Positions 1 through 6,655 of a stretch of 8,144 nt of DNA are shown in pieces. This stretch comes from Methanoregula sp. (GTDB taxonomy: Archaea; Halobacteriota; Methanomicrobia; Methanomicrobiales; Methanospirillaceae), in contig JAPKXT010000159.1 in the NCBI GenBank assembly GCA_026394695.1, forward strand, positions 1-8,144, written 5' to 3'. The notes below the pieces were generated by a model. It was given only the letters and a program-made list of their open reading frames with translations, did no database searches and was not told the origin of the DNA. Position 1 is the first letter of the stretch. Each line of letters begins with the position of its first letter. The translations under genes and the position numbers were made by a program.

Positions 1-208
1 CCTGGATCAGGCCGGCATCAAGAAGATTCTCAGTATGATATTTTGCCGTTGTGAGAGGAATGGTGAGTCGTTCGGTGATCCCGGTTAAACTCTGGGGGGA
101 CTCTGCAAGGAGCTGGAGAATATCGCTTGCCATCTGGCTCGACATTGCTTTTGCGATCTTCTGCGCCCGCTCATCGCCAGGTTCCAGCAGGATAACATTA
201 TCTGCCAT
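1..208 (-). CDS. Winged-helix transcriptional regulator (ArsR-like), 3' end cut by window edge
   Basis: The visible 69 codons begin MADNVILLEPGDERAQKIAK and continue into a helical segment (MSSQMASDILQLLAESPQSL) followed by a recognition-helix region (TGITERLTIPLTTAKYHTEN) and LLDAGLI. This is the pattern of ArsR/HTH_20 winged-helix DNA-binding proteins: 'leading helix, TxIxxxLxIPxxTxxYHxxxLxxAGLI'. The wing and any C-terminal domain lie outside the window, so the ligand or effector is unknown. The ATG at 208 is inside the last codons of the upstream alanyl-tRNA synthetase gene (11-base overlap), so the two are very probably co-transcribed and translationally coupled. The target genes cannot be told from sequence. 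The fold call is fairly safe; the subfamily is inference. Confidence 0.75.
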   Translation of the reverse strand, partial: MADNVILLEPGDERAQKIAKAMSSQMASDILQLLAESPQSLTGITERLTIPLTTAKYHTENLLDAGLIQ

Positions 209-3200
209 ACAGTGCAGCGATTATCCTTTCGCGTCCAACTTTTAATGCAAGGTCAAGCTGGTCTGCATTCGGGCCGCCACCCTGGGCCAGCGTTGGCTTG
301 CCCCCGCCTTTTCCTCCAAGGAGGGAGCAGACCTGGCTGATAATCTCACCGGCATTCACCCGCGGTTCTCCGGAGGTAAGCACGACCCGCACGGTATCTC
401 CAACTCCTGCAATAAGAACTACCCCGCCGTTTTCTGCAACGGATGCAGCAAGTGCGGACAACTCTTTGGCAGGGAGATCAATACGCTTGATGACGACCGC
501 AACTCCGTTAATAGATTCGGGAACAAGAGTCTGAATCTCGAGCTCTACTAACCTCCCACTCATCCGGTCGATATCTTTTTTCTGCTCCTTCCATTCATTG
601 AAAAAGCGGTTCACTGCAGGGGGAAGGTTATCCGGCTGCACGGAGAGAGTGTCTGATGAGGATGAAACGAGATATTCCAGGTGCTGTATATAAAAAATTG
701 CGGCTATGCCTGCGGCAAATTCGATACGCTCAATTCCATCCTGGATATGTTCGACCCTGATTATCTTGATGACACCGACCTCACCGGTATTCCGGCAATG
801 GGTTCCCGCACAAGCCTGGACATCTCCTGCAACTTTTACGACCCGGATGTCCTTTCCGGGCGGGACGCCCCCCTGGTAGAGGCAAAAACCATATTTTTGT
901 TCTGCTTTTGTCCGGTCTTCTATTGAGATCTCAAGCGGCTGGCTTGCCATAACCAGACGGTTTGCCGCTATCTCAATTTTATGTAGTTCATCCGGCGTGA
1001 TATGCTTGAAGTGCCGGAGATCAATGCGGGAGCTTTCACTCCCTTTTTGTGCCCCCGCCTGGTGAATGTGCGCCCCGAGGATATCTTTTGCCGCGTGGAG
1101 AAGAATATGCGTTGCGGTGTGATGGCGCATCAGGGATAACCTCCGCTCCTCATCTACCATCCCTTTTACCCGTTCGCCCCTGCGGACAACACCTCCGGAA
1201 ATGTGGTGAAGTATCACTTCCCCGATCTTTATTACGCCATCCACCCTGACCATACTGTCAGAACTGACAAGAGTGCCGGTATCTGCGGGCTGCCCCCCTC
1301 CCTCCGGGTAAAAGAGGGTCTGGTCGGTTACCGCGTAGCCATCAAAGAAGTCAAGCACTACTGCTTCAAATTCGATGTCAGATGGCTGCTCGTAGTAGAG
1401 TTTCCTTGTTGCGGGAAGACCGTTGACACGCTCGATATACTTTGATGTTTTGTCTTCGACAACTTCTTTTTTTGATTCGGAGTGCATATCGGCAACCATG
1501 GAATAGAAATTGTCCGGCAGGTCAACTACTGCACCTTCTTTTGAAGAGATATCCCTGACCATCTCAGGCTGTATACCATGTGAATCGTAGAGCGTGATGA
1601 TCTCTGAGAGCGGGATACGCTGGCTTTTTGCCTTGTAGGATTTTGCAAGCTTTTGTACAATCCGCGTCCCGCGTTCAAGTGTGGACGAGTACTTCTCAGT
1701 TTCCCGGTCAACAATCTCGCGGACAACAGAGATATCCTGTTCAAACTTCTTCATGCCGATAATCTGCATTTGTTGTTCAACAAGATCGGCAAGCGGCTCT
1801 GATATCTTCAGCTCGTTCATCATCCGCAGGGTTCTCCTTATGACAAGGCGTGCAAGGTATCCCTCGCGGACATTGGAGGGCACAATACAGTCGCCCAGCA
1901 TATACGCGAGGCAGCGGGTGTGATCGACAATTGCGTATACCTTCTCGATGGGCGTGATCATCTTGTCGAGTTTTTCAGGAGAAACGTCAATCGCAGCTGC
2001 CACCTTCTTTCGCAGCTGGAAGAGGTTGGTGCCGGTGATGTCCATGAGCCCGGCGAATTTTGCATTTAAGGAAAGGATCTTGGTGTAATCCTTGTTGTCC
2101 AGCATGTGCAAAAGCCCGGCAGCACTCATGACCCTGCTGACCATCTCGGGGAAGACCGCGTCATAGATGGTGGGGGATCCTTTGGAAGCCCAGACGAGTC
2201 GTTCAAGCCCGTAACCGGTATCGACAATCCGGAGTTTCATCGGGTAGTACATCTCGCCATTCAGCTCAATTCCCGCGCCTGAGGTTTTCTCCCGACCGAG
2301 ACTCATGAAGACGAGTGTTGCAATTTCAAGACCGCCTATCAGCACCTCAACGCTCGGCCCGGCATTACCGCCGCCAATCCACGGGTGTTCCTTATACGTG
2401 ACTTTGTTGATATCCCCGCCAATAGATGCGATGAACTGATCGCAGAGCTCAACCGTCCGGTCTTTCCAGTAGATCTCTTCTGAAGGGGAGTTGAAGGCAT
2501 GGTGTGCCATCATCTCAAAGGTTGTCAGGTGCCGCCCTGACCTGCCCACGGAATCAAGATCATTGAGCCGGATGCACGGCTGGGATATAGTGAGAGGGTT
2601 TGCCGGCGGCGGTACGATACCCCCGGTAACAAACGGCTGGAAATCGGCAATTGAGGCAATGGTAAGGTAGATATCATCCCGCCAGCGTGCGACGACAGGG
2701 TACCGCTCTACTCTTGTATGACCATGTTTTTCAAAAAAAGAGAGGTAGGCTTCACGCATGCTGTCAAGGGTATGGGTTTTAAAGACCGGGTTACCGATGA
2801 AATTATAGGGTTCGCAGGGAGCGTCCCCGCAGATTTCACGCGTGTTGTCACGTGTCCAGAACGCTGAACCGCAACTTTTACAGACCTTGCGTGTCAGCCC
2901 CTGCGTCTTAAAATATTCCCAGGAGTCAATGTGCCGGAACGTGTTTGTTTCCTGAGCAATCCTGACTGCTAGCAGGTGCCAGCAGGTCCGGCCCCGGAAC
3001 ATGAAATCACTGCAGGTACAGAAATCATCTTCCACGATATATTCAGCAGTCCTGCCCTGCACGACAAAAAAATCCAGGTATTTTTTTATCCTGCCGGAAT
3101 CAAGTGCAGCAATGGCTTTTTCTCCCCGGTCTCCGAATGTCTCTTCGATCTCGAGACGAAGGGATGCATCAAGAACTTTTTTTTCTGCCAGTTGCTGCCA

Positions 3201-3212
3201 GAGATCACTCAT
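198..3212 (-). CDS. alaS: Alanyl-tRNA synthetase with N-terminal SWIM zinc-finger domain (fusion)
   Basis: Charges tRNA-Ala with alanine in the cytoplasm and hydrolyses mischarged tRNA. The 1004-residue protein is about 90 residues longer than usual archaeal AlaRS. Residues 1-90 form a SWIM domain (C65-x-C67-x9-C77-x-H79). The archaeal zinc ribbon follows at C111, C114, C128 and C133. The class II catalytic core covers about 135-460, with motif 2 near R215-F240 and motif 3 GYGLER at 333-338. The editing domain has HHTATH (zinc ligands H698, H702) and C801-A-G-T-H805. The C-Ala domain ends with glycine-rich GGKGGGKPTLAQGGG (966-980). No in-frame ATG, GTG or TTG lies between the SWIM motif and the zinc ribbon; the nearest is M71 inside the SWIM domain, so the synthetase cannot start separately at its usual N-terminus. 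The ATG overlaps the stop of the NIF3-like gene by four bases (ATGA), with no strong ribosome binding site, suggesting coupled translation. The AlaRS call is certain; the SWIM role is unknown. Confidence 0.97.
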   Translation of the reverse strand: MSDLWQQLAEKKVLDASLRLEIEETFGDRGEKAIAALDSGRIKKYLDFFVVQGRTAEYIVEDDFCTCSDFMFRGRTCWHLLAVRIAQETNTFRHIDSWEYFKTQGLTRKVCKSCGSAFWTRDNTREICGDAPCEPYNFIGNPVFKTHTLDSMREAYLSFFEKHGHTRVERYPVVARWRDDIYLTIASIADFQPFVTGGIVPPPANPLTISQPCIRLNDLDSVGRSGRHLTTFEMMAHHAFNSPSEEIYWKDRTVELCDQFIASIGGDINKVTYKEHPWIGGGNAGPSVEVLIGGLEIATLVFMSLGREKTSGAGIELNGEMYYPMKLRIVDTGYGLERLVWASKGSPTIYDAVFPEMVSRVMSAAGLLHMLDNKDYTKILSLNAKFAGLMDITGTNLFQLRKKVAAAIDVSPEKLDKMITPIEKVYAIVDHTRCLAYMLGDCIVPSNVREGYLARLVIRRTLRMMNELKISEPLADLVEQQMQIIGMKKFEQDISVVREIVDRETEKYSSTLERGTRIVQKLAKSYKAKSQRIPLSEIITLYDSHGIQPEMVRDISSKEGAVVDLPDNFYSMVADMHSESKKEVVEDKTSKYIERVNGLPATRKLYYEQPSDIEFEAVVLDFFDGYAVTDQTLFYPEGGGQPADTGTLVSSDSMVRVDGVIKIGEVILHHISGGVVRRGERVKGMVDEERRLSLMRHHTATHILLHAAKDILGAHIHQAGAQKGSESSRIDLRHFKHITPDELHKIEIAANRLVMASQPLEISIEDRTKAEQKYGFCLYQGGVPPGKDIRVVKVAGDVQACAGTHCRNTGEVGVIKIIRVEHIQDGIERIEFAAGIAAIFYIQHLEYLVSSSSDTLSVQPDNLPPAVNRFFNEWKEQKKDIDRMSGRLVELEIQTLVPESINGVAVVIKRIDLPAKELSALAASVAENGGVVLIAGVGDTVRVVLTSGEPRVNAGEIISQVCSLLGGKGGGKPTLAQGGGPNADQLDLALKVGRERIIAALYGR

Positions 3213-3760
3213 GGGATTATCTTCTGGAGAGGAGGATCGTCGATGTACTGCCAGCCCATCCGGGTGGCGAGGCGCTGCATTGCCGGGGCTTCAAGCGCGT
3301 AATGCGTTGCTTCAAGACAGGGAAGCGGCGATGAGCGTGCAACGGAATGTTTCATCTCGGCAGAGAGGAAGGCATCGGCACCCAGCAGTTTTGCCTCTTC
3401 AAGGAATTCAGGGTCAAAGCCACTCCCGGCAACAAGGGCCAGCCGCCGGATTTTTTTTATTTTTCCCCAGAGACGGATATTTCCCCCGAGACGATGAGAG
3501 ATTTCAGCAGGTGAAATGGCGCAGGTACCGATACAGCCAAGCGACATGGGTGTCATGTCGGTGAGCTGGACTACAAGCATGTCTGCAGACATCTCCACAG
3601 CCCGTTGTACCACATAGGGGGTTGCATCCAGTGCACAGAATACCCGCACAATCTCTGTGCTGCCTTCCACTATGAGCCCAATCTTTTCTGCATCAAAATC
3701 CTCGGCAAGGTCAGGAGGAGCAAGCCGCTCCATCTCTTCAATGAAGGCACGCACATGCAT
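3209..3760 (-). CDS. NIF3/DUF34-family metal-binding protein with internal deletion
   Basis: The 183-residue protein starts MHVRAFIEEMERLAPPDLAE and has the N-terminal core (IGLIVEG, VFCALDATPYVV) and the C-terminal half (LALVAGSGFDPEFLEEAKLLGADAFL, ATHYALEAPAM) of the NIF3/DUF34 family, whose full-length members are about 240-250 residues and bind two metals. H153 and E157 match the C-terminal ligands (HYxxE). However, MLVV at 61-64 is followed directly by QLTDMTPMSLG; the segment expected between them, with the double histidine after the strand and the later aspartate ligand, is absent. About 55-60 residues are missing without a frameshift. I chose the ATG at 3760 because the family start is MHVREF-like; an upstream TTG at 3766 would add only two residues. 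It is the first gene of the operon with alaS. The cellular function of the family is unsettled. Metal binding and activity are doubtful here. Confidence 0.8.
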   Translation of the reverse strand: MHVRAFIEEMERLAPPDLAEDFDAEKIGLIVEGSTEIVRVFCALDATPYVVQRAVEMSADMLVVQLTDMTPMSLGCIGTCAISPAEISHRLGGNIRLWGKIKKIRRLALVAGSGFDPEFLEEAKLLGADAFLSAEMKHSVARSSPLPCLEATHYALEAPAMQRLATRMGWQYIDDPPLQKIIP

Positions 3761-3791
3761 GAACAAGTATCGTCGTCACGGGTTAAAATAG

Positions 3792-3805
3792 CATATATTA
3801 CCAAA
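3792..3805 (-). promoter_or_regulatory. Probable TATA-box region for the NIF3-alaS operon
   Basis: Read on the minus strand this is an AT-rich stretch (TTTGGTAATATATGC, about 3806-3792) preceded by purines. Its centre is roughly 25 bases upstream of about 3775, leaving a short leader before the ATG at 3760. It overlaps the palindrome at 3796-3812. Archaeal TATA spacing rules support it, but another AT-rich stretch at 3815-3830 could also serve this strand. Confidence 0.4.
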
Positions 3806-3812
3806 GGTAATA
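3796..3812. promoter_or_regulatory. 17-bp palindrome, candidate operator in divergent promoter region
   Basis: TATTACCAAAGGTAATA is a perfect inverted repeat with 7-base arms around AAA. It lies in the 91-base gap between the divergent NIF3-alaS and homocysteine operons. It covers the likely minus-strand TATA region and sits just upstream of the plus-strand TATA candidate, so a dimeric regulator bound here could affect both directions. The arm order (TACC-N3-GGTA) does not match the GGTA-N6-TACC type reported for NrpR in Methanosarcina. The binding protein is unknown. Confidence 0.5.
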
Positions 3813-3819
3813 ACAATTA

Positions 3820-3831
3820 ATTTAAATATAC
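3820..3831 (+). promoter_or_regulatory. Probable TATA box of the homocysteine biosynthesis operon
   Basis: ATTTAAATATAC is a good archaeal TATA match centred near 3826. Transcription would begin about 25 bases downstream, near 3850, essentially at the ATG at 3852. No ribosome binding site is visible before that ATG (the bases are gcgtatttctgggc), so the first gene is probably translated from a leaderless or nearly leaderless mRNA. Confidence 0.55.
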
Positions 3832-3851
3832 ATAAAAGCGTATTTCTGGGC

Positions 3852-5360
3852 ATGCACAAGACCATTGATCAGATCAACGAGCGGATCCGTGATGGCACTG
3901 CACGTGTCGTCACTGCTGAGGAGATGCCCGCGATCGTTGCCGAGCTGGGTGAGGAGGGGGCGCTCAAAGAAGTTGACGTGGTTACCACCGGAACATTCGG
4001 GGCCATGTGCTCCTCCGGAGCGTTCCTCAATTTCGGGCATGCCGAACCTCCCATCCGGATGGAACGGATCTGGTTAAACAATGTCGAGGCATACGGGGGA
4101 CTTGCGGCAGTAGATACCTACATCGGCGCGACCCAGCAGTCCGATACACGGGAGGAGCAGTATGGCGGAGCGCACGTGATTGAGGATCTTGTGTCAGGAA
4201 AATCCGTTGAACTCCGTGCAAGTTCCCGGGGGACTGACTGCTACCCGCGCCGTACGATCACTACGGATCTTCTGCTGGAGAATCTCAACCAGGCCATCAT
4301 GTGCAACCCACGCAATGCGTACCAGCGGTATAATGCTGCTACTAATTCTACGGAGCACATTTTGCATACCTACATGGGAGTGCTGCTGCCCAATTGCGGC
4401 AACGTGTCCTTCTCCGGTGCAGGAGTATTGAACCCGATCTCCAATGATCCAAAACTCCGCCTTATTGGCAGCGGTGTTCCGATCTTTTTATGCGGAGCCC
4501 AGGGAATGGTTATTGGTGAGGGAACCCAGCACTCGCCTGCCGGAGGATTTGGCACGCTGATGGTCACCGGGGACTTAAAAGAGATGTCACCGGACTATCT
4601 CCGCGCAGCGACCATGACCGGGTACGGGGTTACGCTGTATGTCGGGCTTGGCATACCGCTGCCGGTGCTCGATATTGATGTGGTGCGTGCGACTGCGGTT
4701 CGTGATGAGGATATTTTTGTAGATCTCCTCGATTATGGCGTGCCGAGCCGGAGTCGTCCAATGCTGAGGAAAGTGTCGTATGCTGAGTTGCGGAGCGGGG
4801 CAATCGAGTTGAATGGCGAAGAGATCCGCACTTCATCCCTCTCCAGTTTCCGCAAGGCCCGTGAAGTTGCCATGGAGCTGAAACGCCGGGTCGAGAGCGG
4901 GGCTATGCAGCTTGCACTTCCCACCCGCCTGATAGATTCGAAAAAGCCGGTGAAATCCATGCACGAGAGCACAAAAGGTCCGCGGGTGCTGGATATCATG
5001 GACAGGCAGGTTGTCAGCATCGGGGAAGATGAAGAGATCAGGACAGCGGCAAAGAAACTCTTAAAAGGCGATACCAACCACCTGCCGGTCATCAACAGTG
5101 ACAACATCTTAGTTGGCATTGTCACAACCTTTGACATATCAAAAGCTGTGGCAAACCCCGGAAAAGCCCACCTTGTCAAAGATATCATGAGAACGAAGGT
5201 CATCACGACTACACCGGATGAAGCAGTGGATATTGCTGTGCAGAAACTCGAGAAAAATAATATCAGCGCGCTGCCGGTAGTCGATGGCGAAAACCATGTG
5301 ATTGCTCTGCTCACGGCAATGGACCTGGGGAAACTGTTTGGGGGGAGGTGGCTGAAATGA
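3852..5360 (+). CDS. Homocysteine biosynthesis protein (DUF39/HcyBio) with two CBS domains; L-aspartate semialdehyde sulfurtransferase type
   Basis: This 502-residue protein is the MA1821 type. In methanogens that family works with a NIL/ferredoxin partner to convert aspartate semialdehyde to homocysteine using sulfide-derived sulfur, replacing the O-acylhomoserine route. The HcyBio domain covers about 1-360. C53 (in GTFGAMCSSGAF) and C130 (in SSRGTDCYPRRT) correspond by position to the persulfide-forming cysteines C54 and C131 of the Methanosarcina protein. Other typical stretches are SFSGAGVLNPISNDP (186-200) and GEGTQHSPAGGFGTLMVTGDL (222-242). A CBS pair follows: about 378-434 (DIMDRQVVSI...HLPVI...VGIVTTFDI) and about 441-496 (DIMRTKVITT...ALPVV...ALLTAMDL), which may sense an adenosyl ligand such as ATP or SAM (inference). 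The start follows the likely TATA box by 26 bases. Its stop overlaps the next gene by four bases. The family assignment is strong. Confidence 0.93.
   Translation: MHKTIDQINERIRDGTARVVTAEEMPAIVAELGEEGALKEVDVVTTGTFGAMCSSGAFLNFGHAEPPIRMERIWLNNVEAYGGLAAVDTYIGATQQSDTREEQYGGAHVIEDLVSGKSVELRASSRGTDCYPRRTITTDLLLENLNQAIMCNPRNAYQRYNAATNSTEHILHTYMGVLLPNCGNVSFSGAGVLNPISNDPKLRLIGSGVPIFLCGAQGMVIGEGTQHSPAGGFGTLMVTGDLKEMSPDYLRAATMTGYGVTLYVGLGIPLPVLDIDVVRATAVRDEDIFVDLLDYGVPSRSRPMLRKVSYAELRSGAIELNGEEIRTSSLSSFRKAREVAMELKRRVESGAMQLALPTRLIDSKKPVKSMHESTKGPRVLDIMDRQVVSIGEDEEIRTAAKKLLKGDTNHLPVINSDNILVGIVTTFDISKAVANPGKAHLVKDIMRTKVITTTPDEAVDIAVQKLEKNNISALPVVDGENHVIALLTAMDLGKLFGGRWLK
5343..5350 (+). promoter_or_regulatory. 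Strong ribosome binding site deciding the start at 5357
   Basis: GGGAGGTG lies six bases before the ATG at 5357 and is the clearest Shine-Dalgarno sequence in the window. It shows that the gene starts at the ATG in the ATGA overlap and not at the GTG at 5348, which is part of this site. Confidence 0.8.
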
Positions 5361-5743
5361 AACTGCTGGTTACATTTTCCCGGAAAAAAGGGAGCAAACC
5401 GATTATTGCACAGGTAGTACGCGACACGGGTGTCCTGATCAATGTTGAACGGGCGATCATTGATTCATCGGAAGGTGAGGCGCTTATCGATGTGCCGGAC
5501 GACCAGTGCGAGCTCGTCAGGAATACGATGATCAACCTCGGTGCTAACGTTCATACCCTTGAACATGGGATCAGTGTAAACGAGAGTGAATGTATCGATT
5601 GCGGGGCATGCGTCAGTATCTGTCCCCGTGAAGTCTTCTCGCTGGACAGTCACTGGAAACTGCAGCTGGCAGAAGAAAAATGTGTGATCTGCGGCAAATG
5701 TATTGAAGCATGTCCACAGCAGGCGCTTACGCTTCCGATATGA
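5357..5743 (+). CDS. NIL-domain protein with two 4Fe-4S clusters, homocysteine biosynthesis partner
   Basis: This 128-residue protein is the MA1822 type. Residues 1-70 form a NIL domain (KLLVTFSRKKGSKPIIAQVV, GVLINVERAIID, GEALIDVP), a small ACT-like fold also found in methionine uptake ATPases. A bacterial-type ferredoxin part follows with two CxxCxxCxxxC motifs: C79, C82, C85, C89 and C109, C112, C115, C119 (each followed by P), predicting two low-potential 4Fe-4S clusters. In Methanosarcina the homologue acts with the DUF39 protein in homocysteine formation, probably supplying electrons to reduce a persulfide or disulfide intermediate; the exact chemistry is less certain. The start overlaps the upstream stop as ATGA and has a strong ribosome binding site. 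Its own stop overlaps the UPF0280 start in the same way, so the three proteins are probably made in balanced amounts. Confidence 0.93.
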   Translation: MKLLVTFSRKKGSKPIIAQVVRDTGVLINVERAIIDSSEGEALIDVPDDQCELVRNTMINLGANVHTLEHGISVNESECIDCGACVSICPREVFSLDSHWKLQLAEEKCVICGKCIEACPQQALTLPI

Positions 5744-6453
5744 TTCGTGAACCCTTCAGGTTCCGGGAGACGATCGCTACAATCCTTGCCGATGAACCGG
5801 AACATATTGCCGCTGCAAAGTGTGGGATGCTCGAGGCGCGGCAGGTGCTGGAGGCATATATCGCCCGCGATCCTTTTTTTCTCTCAACGTTTGATCCCTA
5901 TACGCCGGATTCTGAAGAGCTGATTATTGTCAGGATGGCCAATGCAACGCGAACAGCCGGTGTCGGCCCCATGGCGGCAGTGGCAGGTGCAATTGCATGG
6001 GCAGGGGTTGAGGCGATGGTGGATGCCGGTGCCGTATCTGGCGTGATAGATAACGGCGGCGATATTGCCCTGACGAGTGATCGCTCAATCCGGGTGGGAG
6101 TTCATGCAGGTGAAGCTGTCCTCTCCAACCGGATCGCATTTATCGTCCCGCCACAGGAAAAAATTCTGGGCATCTGTACATCATCGGCAACGGTCGGGCC
6201 TTCCATCTCCTTTGGCATAGCCGATGCGGTCACTATCTTCTCTTACGATGTCGCGCTTGCCGATGCATGGGCAACTTCGGTGTGCAACCAGATCCGCCCG
6301 GATAATCAGACTGTTCTCGACCGGCTGAATCCTGATGAAGTCGTCGGGGTTTTTGCGATCATGGGAGAATCCGTAGTGAACTGGGGGCATCTCCCGCCAC
6401 TGGTTTCTGCGCATGTCGATGAGCAGCTGATCAGTGCGGGGGACCGGATATAA
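5740..6453 (+). CDS. UPF0280 (COG2122) family protein, ApbE-like fold
   Basis: The 237-residue protein begins MIREPFRFRETIATILAD. Family hallmarks are RMANATRTAGVGPMAAVAGA (65-84), DNGGDIAL (104-111), SSATVGPSISFG (148-159) and ADAWATSVCNQI (175-186). UPF0280 proteins share the fold of ApbE flavin transferases. In methanogens COG2122 members co-occur with the DUF39 and NIL-ferredoxin genes and have been linked genetically to growth on sulfide; a biochemical reaction is not firmly assigned. An alternative ATG at 5710 would add ten residues and a 34-base overlap. I prefer 5740 because MIRE matches the family start and it forms an ATGA overlap like the junction upstream. It ends the operon. A truncated relative of this gene lies at 7314-7619. 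Confidence 0.88.
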   Translation: MIREPFRFRETIATILADEPEHIAAAKCGMLEARQVLEAYIARDPFFLSTFDPYTPDSEELIIVRMANATRTAGVGPMAAVAGAIAWAGVEAMVDAGAVSGVIDNGGDIALTSDRSIRVGVHAGEAVLSNRIAFIVPPQEKILGICTSSATVGPSISFGIADAVTIFSYDVALADAWATSVCNQIRPDNQTVLDRLNPDEVVGVFAIMGESVVNWGHLPPLVSAHVDEQLISAGDRI

Positions 6454-6475
6454 TCCGGCTCTGTCGGGAATTACA

Positions 6476-6585
6476 CTATCCGTCCTTGTTCTTTGTGGAT
6501 CGGGCGCTCGAAGATCGACAGACTTCTGGTTTTGTGCTGGTTTTCTGGGTTTCAATCCTTGTTCTCGTTGATATTGCATTCGAAG
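6476..6585 (-). CRISPR. Degenerate CRISPR-like repeat pair with one 35-base spacer (left remnant)
   Basis: Two related units of about 37 bases occupy 6476-6513 and 6549-6585, with a 35-base unique segment between (6514-6548). On the plus strand they share TCCTTGTTCT and then GAT-N3-GC-N2-TCGAAG. The second starts GTTTCAATCC, the reverse complement of the GGATTGAAAC end found in many archaeal type I CRISPR repeats, which implies minus-strand transcription. In that orientation the left unit would be the leader-distal one, and its GGATTGAAAC end is the decayed part (ggacggatag), as is usual for terminal repeats. The left unit has one extra base. No cas genes are in the window. With only two diverged copies this is a remnant or a CRISPR-mimicking element, not an active array by itself. 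Confidence 0.6.
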
Positions 6586-6625
6586 AAATGATTGTTTTAA
6601 GGAATTAGGGAATTATTGCAAATAA

Positions 6626-6637
6626 GTAAATATTTAC
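6626..6637. promoter_or_regulatory. 12-bp palindrome upstream of toxin-antitoxin genes, possible operator or TATA element
   Basis: GTAAATATTTAC is a perfect palindrome 18 bases before the antitoxin ATG, in an AT-rich stretch. Type II antitoxins often bind palindromes over their own promoter, so this is a candidate autoregulatory site. It could instead be the TATA element itself, with transcription starting close to 6655. Confidence 0.4.
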
Positions 6638-6644
6638 AGCACTT

Positions 6645-6650
6645 AAAGGA
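6645..6650 (+). promoter_or_regulatory. Ribosome binding site of the antitoxin gene
   Basis: AAAGGA lies five bases before the ATG at 6656 and supports that start. Confidence 0.5.
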
Positions 6651-6655
6651 TATCT

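Noticed and set aside
3001..3564. Plus-strand 187-codon open frame opposite the start of alaS and the NIF3-like gene
   Set aside because: It lies antisense to two well-supported genes, has no recognisable domain, and is a product of codon bias on the other strand.
4733..5314. Minus-strand 193-codon open frame within the homocysteine gene
   Set aside because: Antisense shadow of the CBS domains; Ser/Thr-rich sequence with no family pattern.
5710..5739. ATG at 5710 as the start of the UPF0280 gene
   Set aside because: It would add ten residues unlike the family's start; the ATG at 5740 forms the same four-base overlap used at the previous junction and gives the typical MIRE beginning.
6524..6552. 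T-rich stretch as a transcription terminator of the homocysteine operon
   Set aside because: The T runs are only three or four bases long and there is no hairpin; the stretch is better explained as the unique segment between two repeats.
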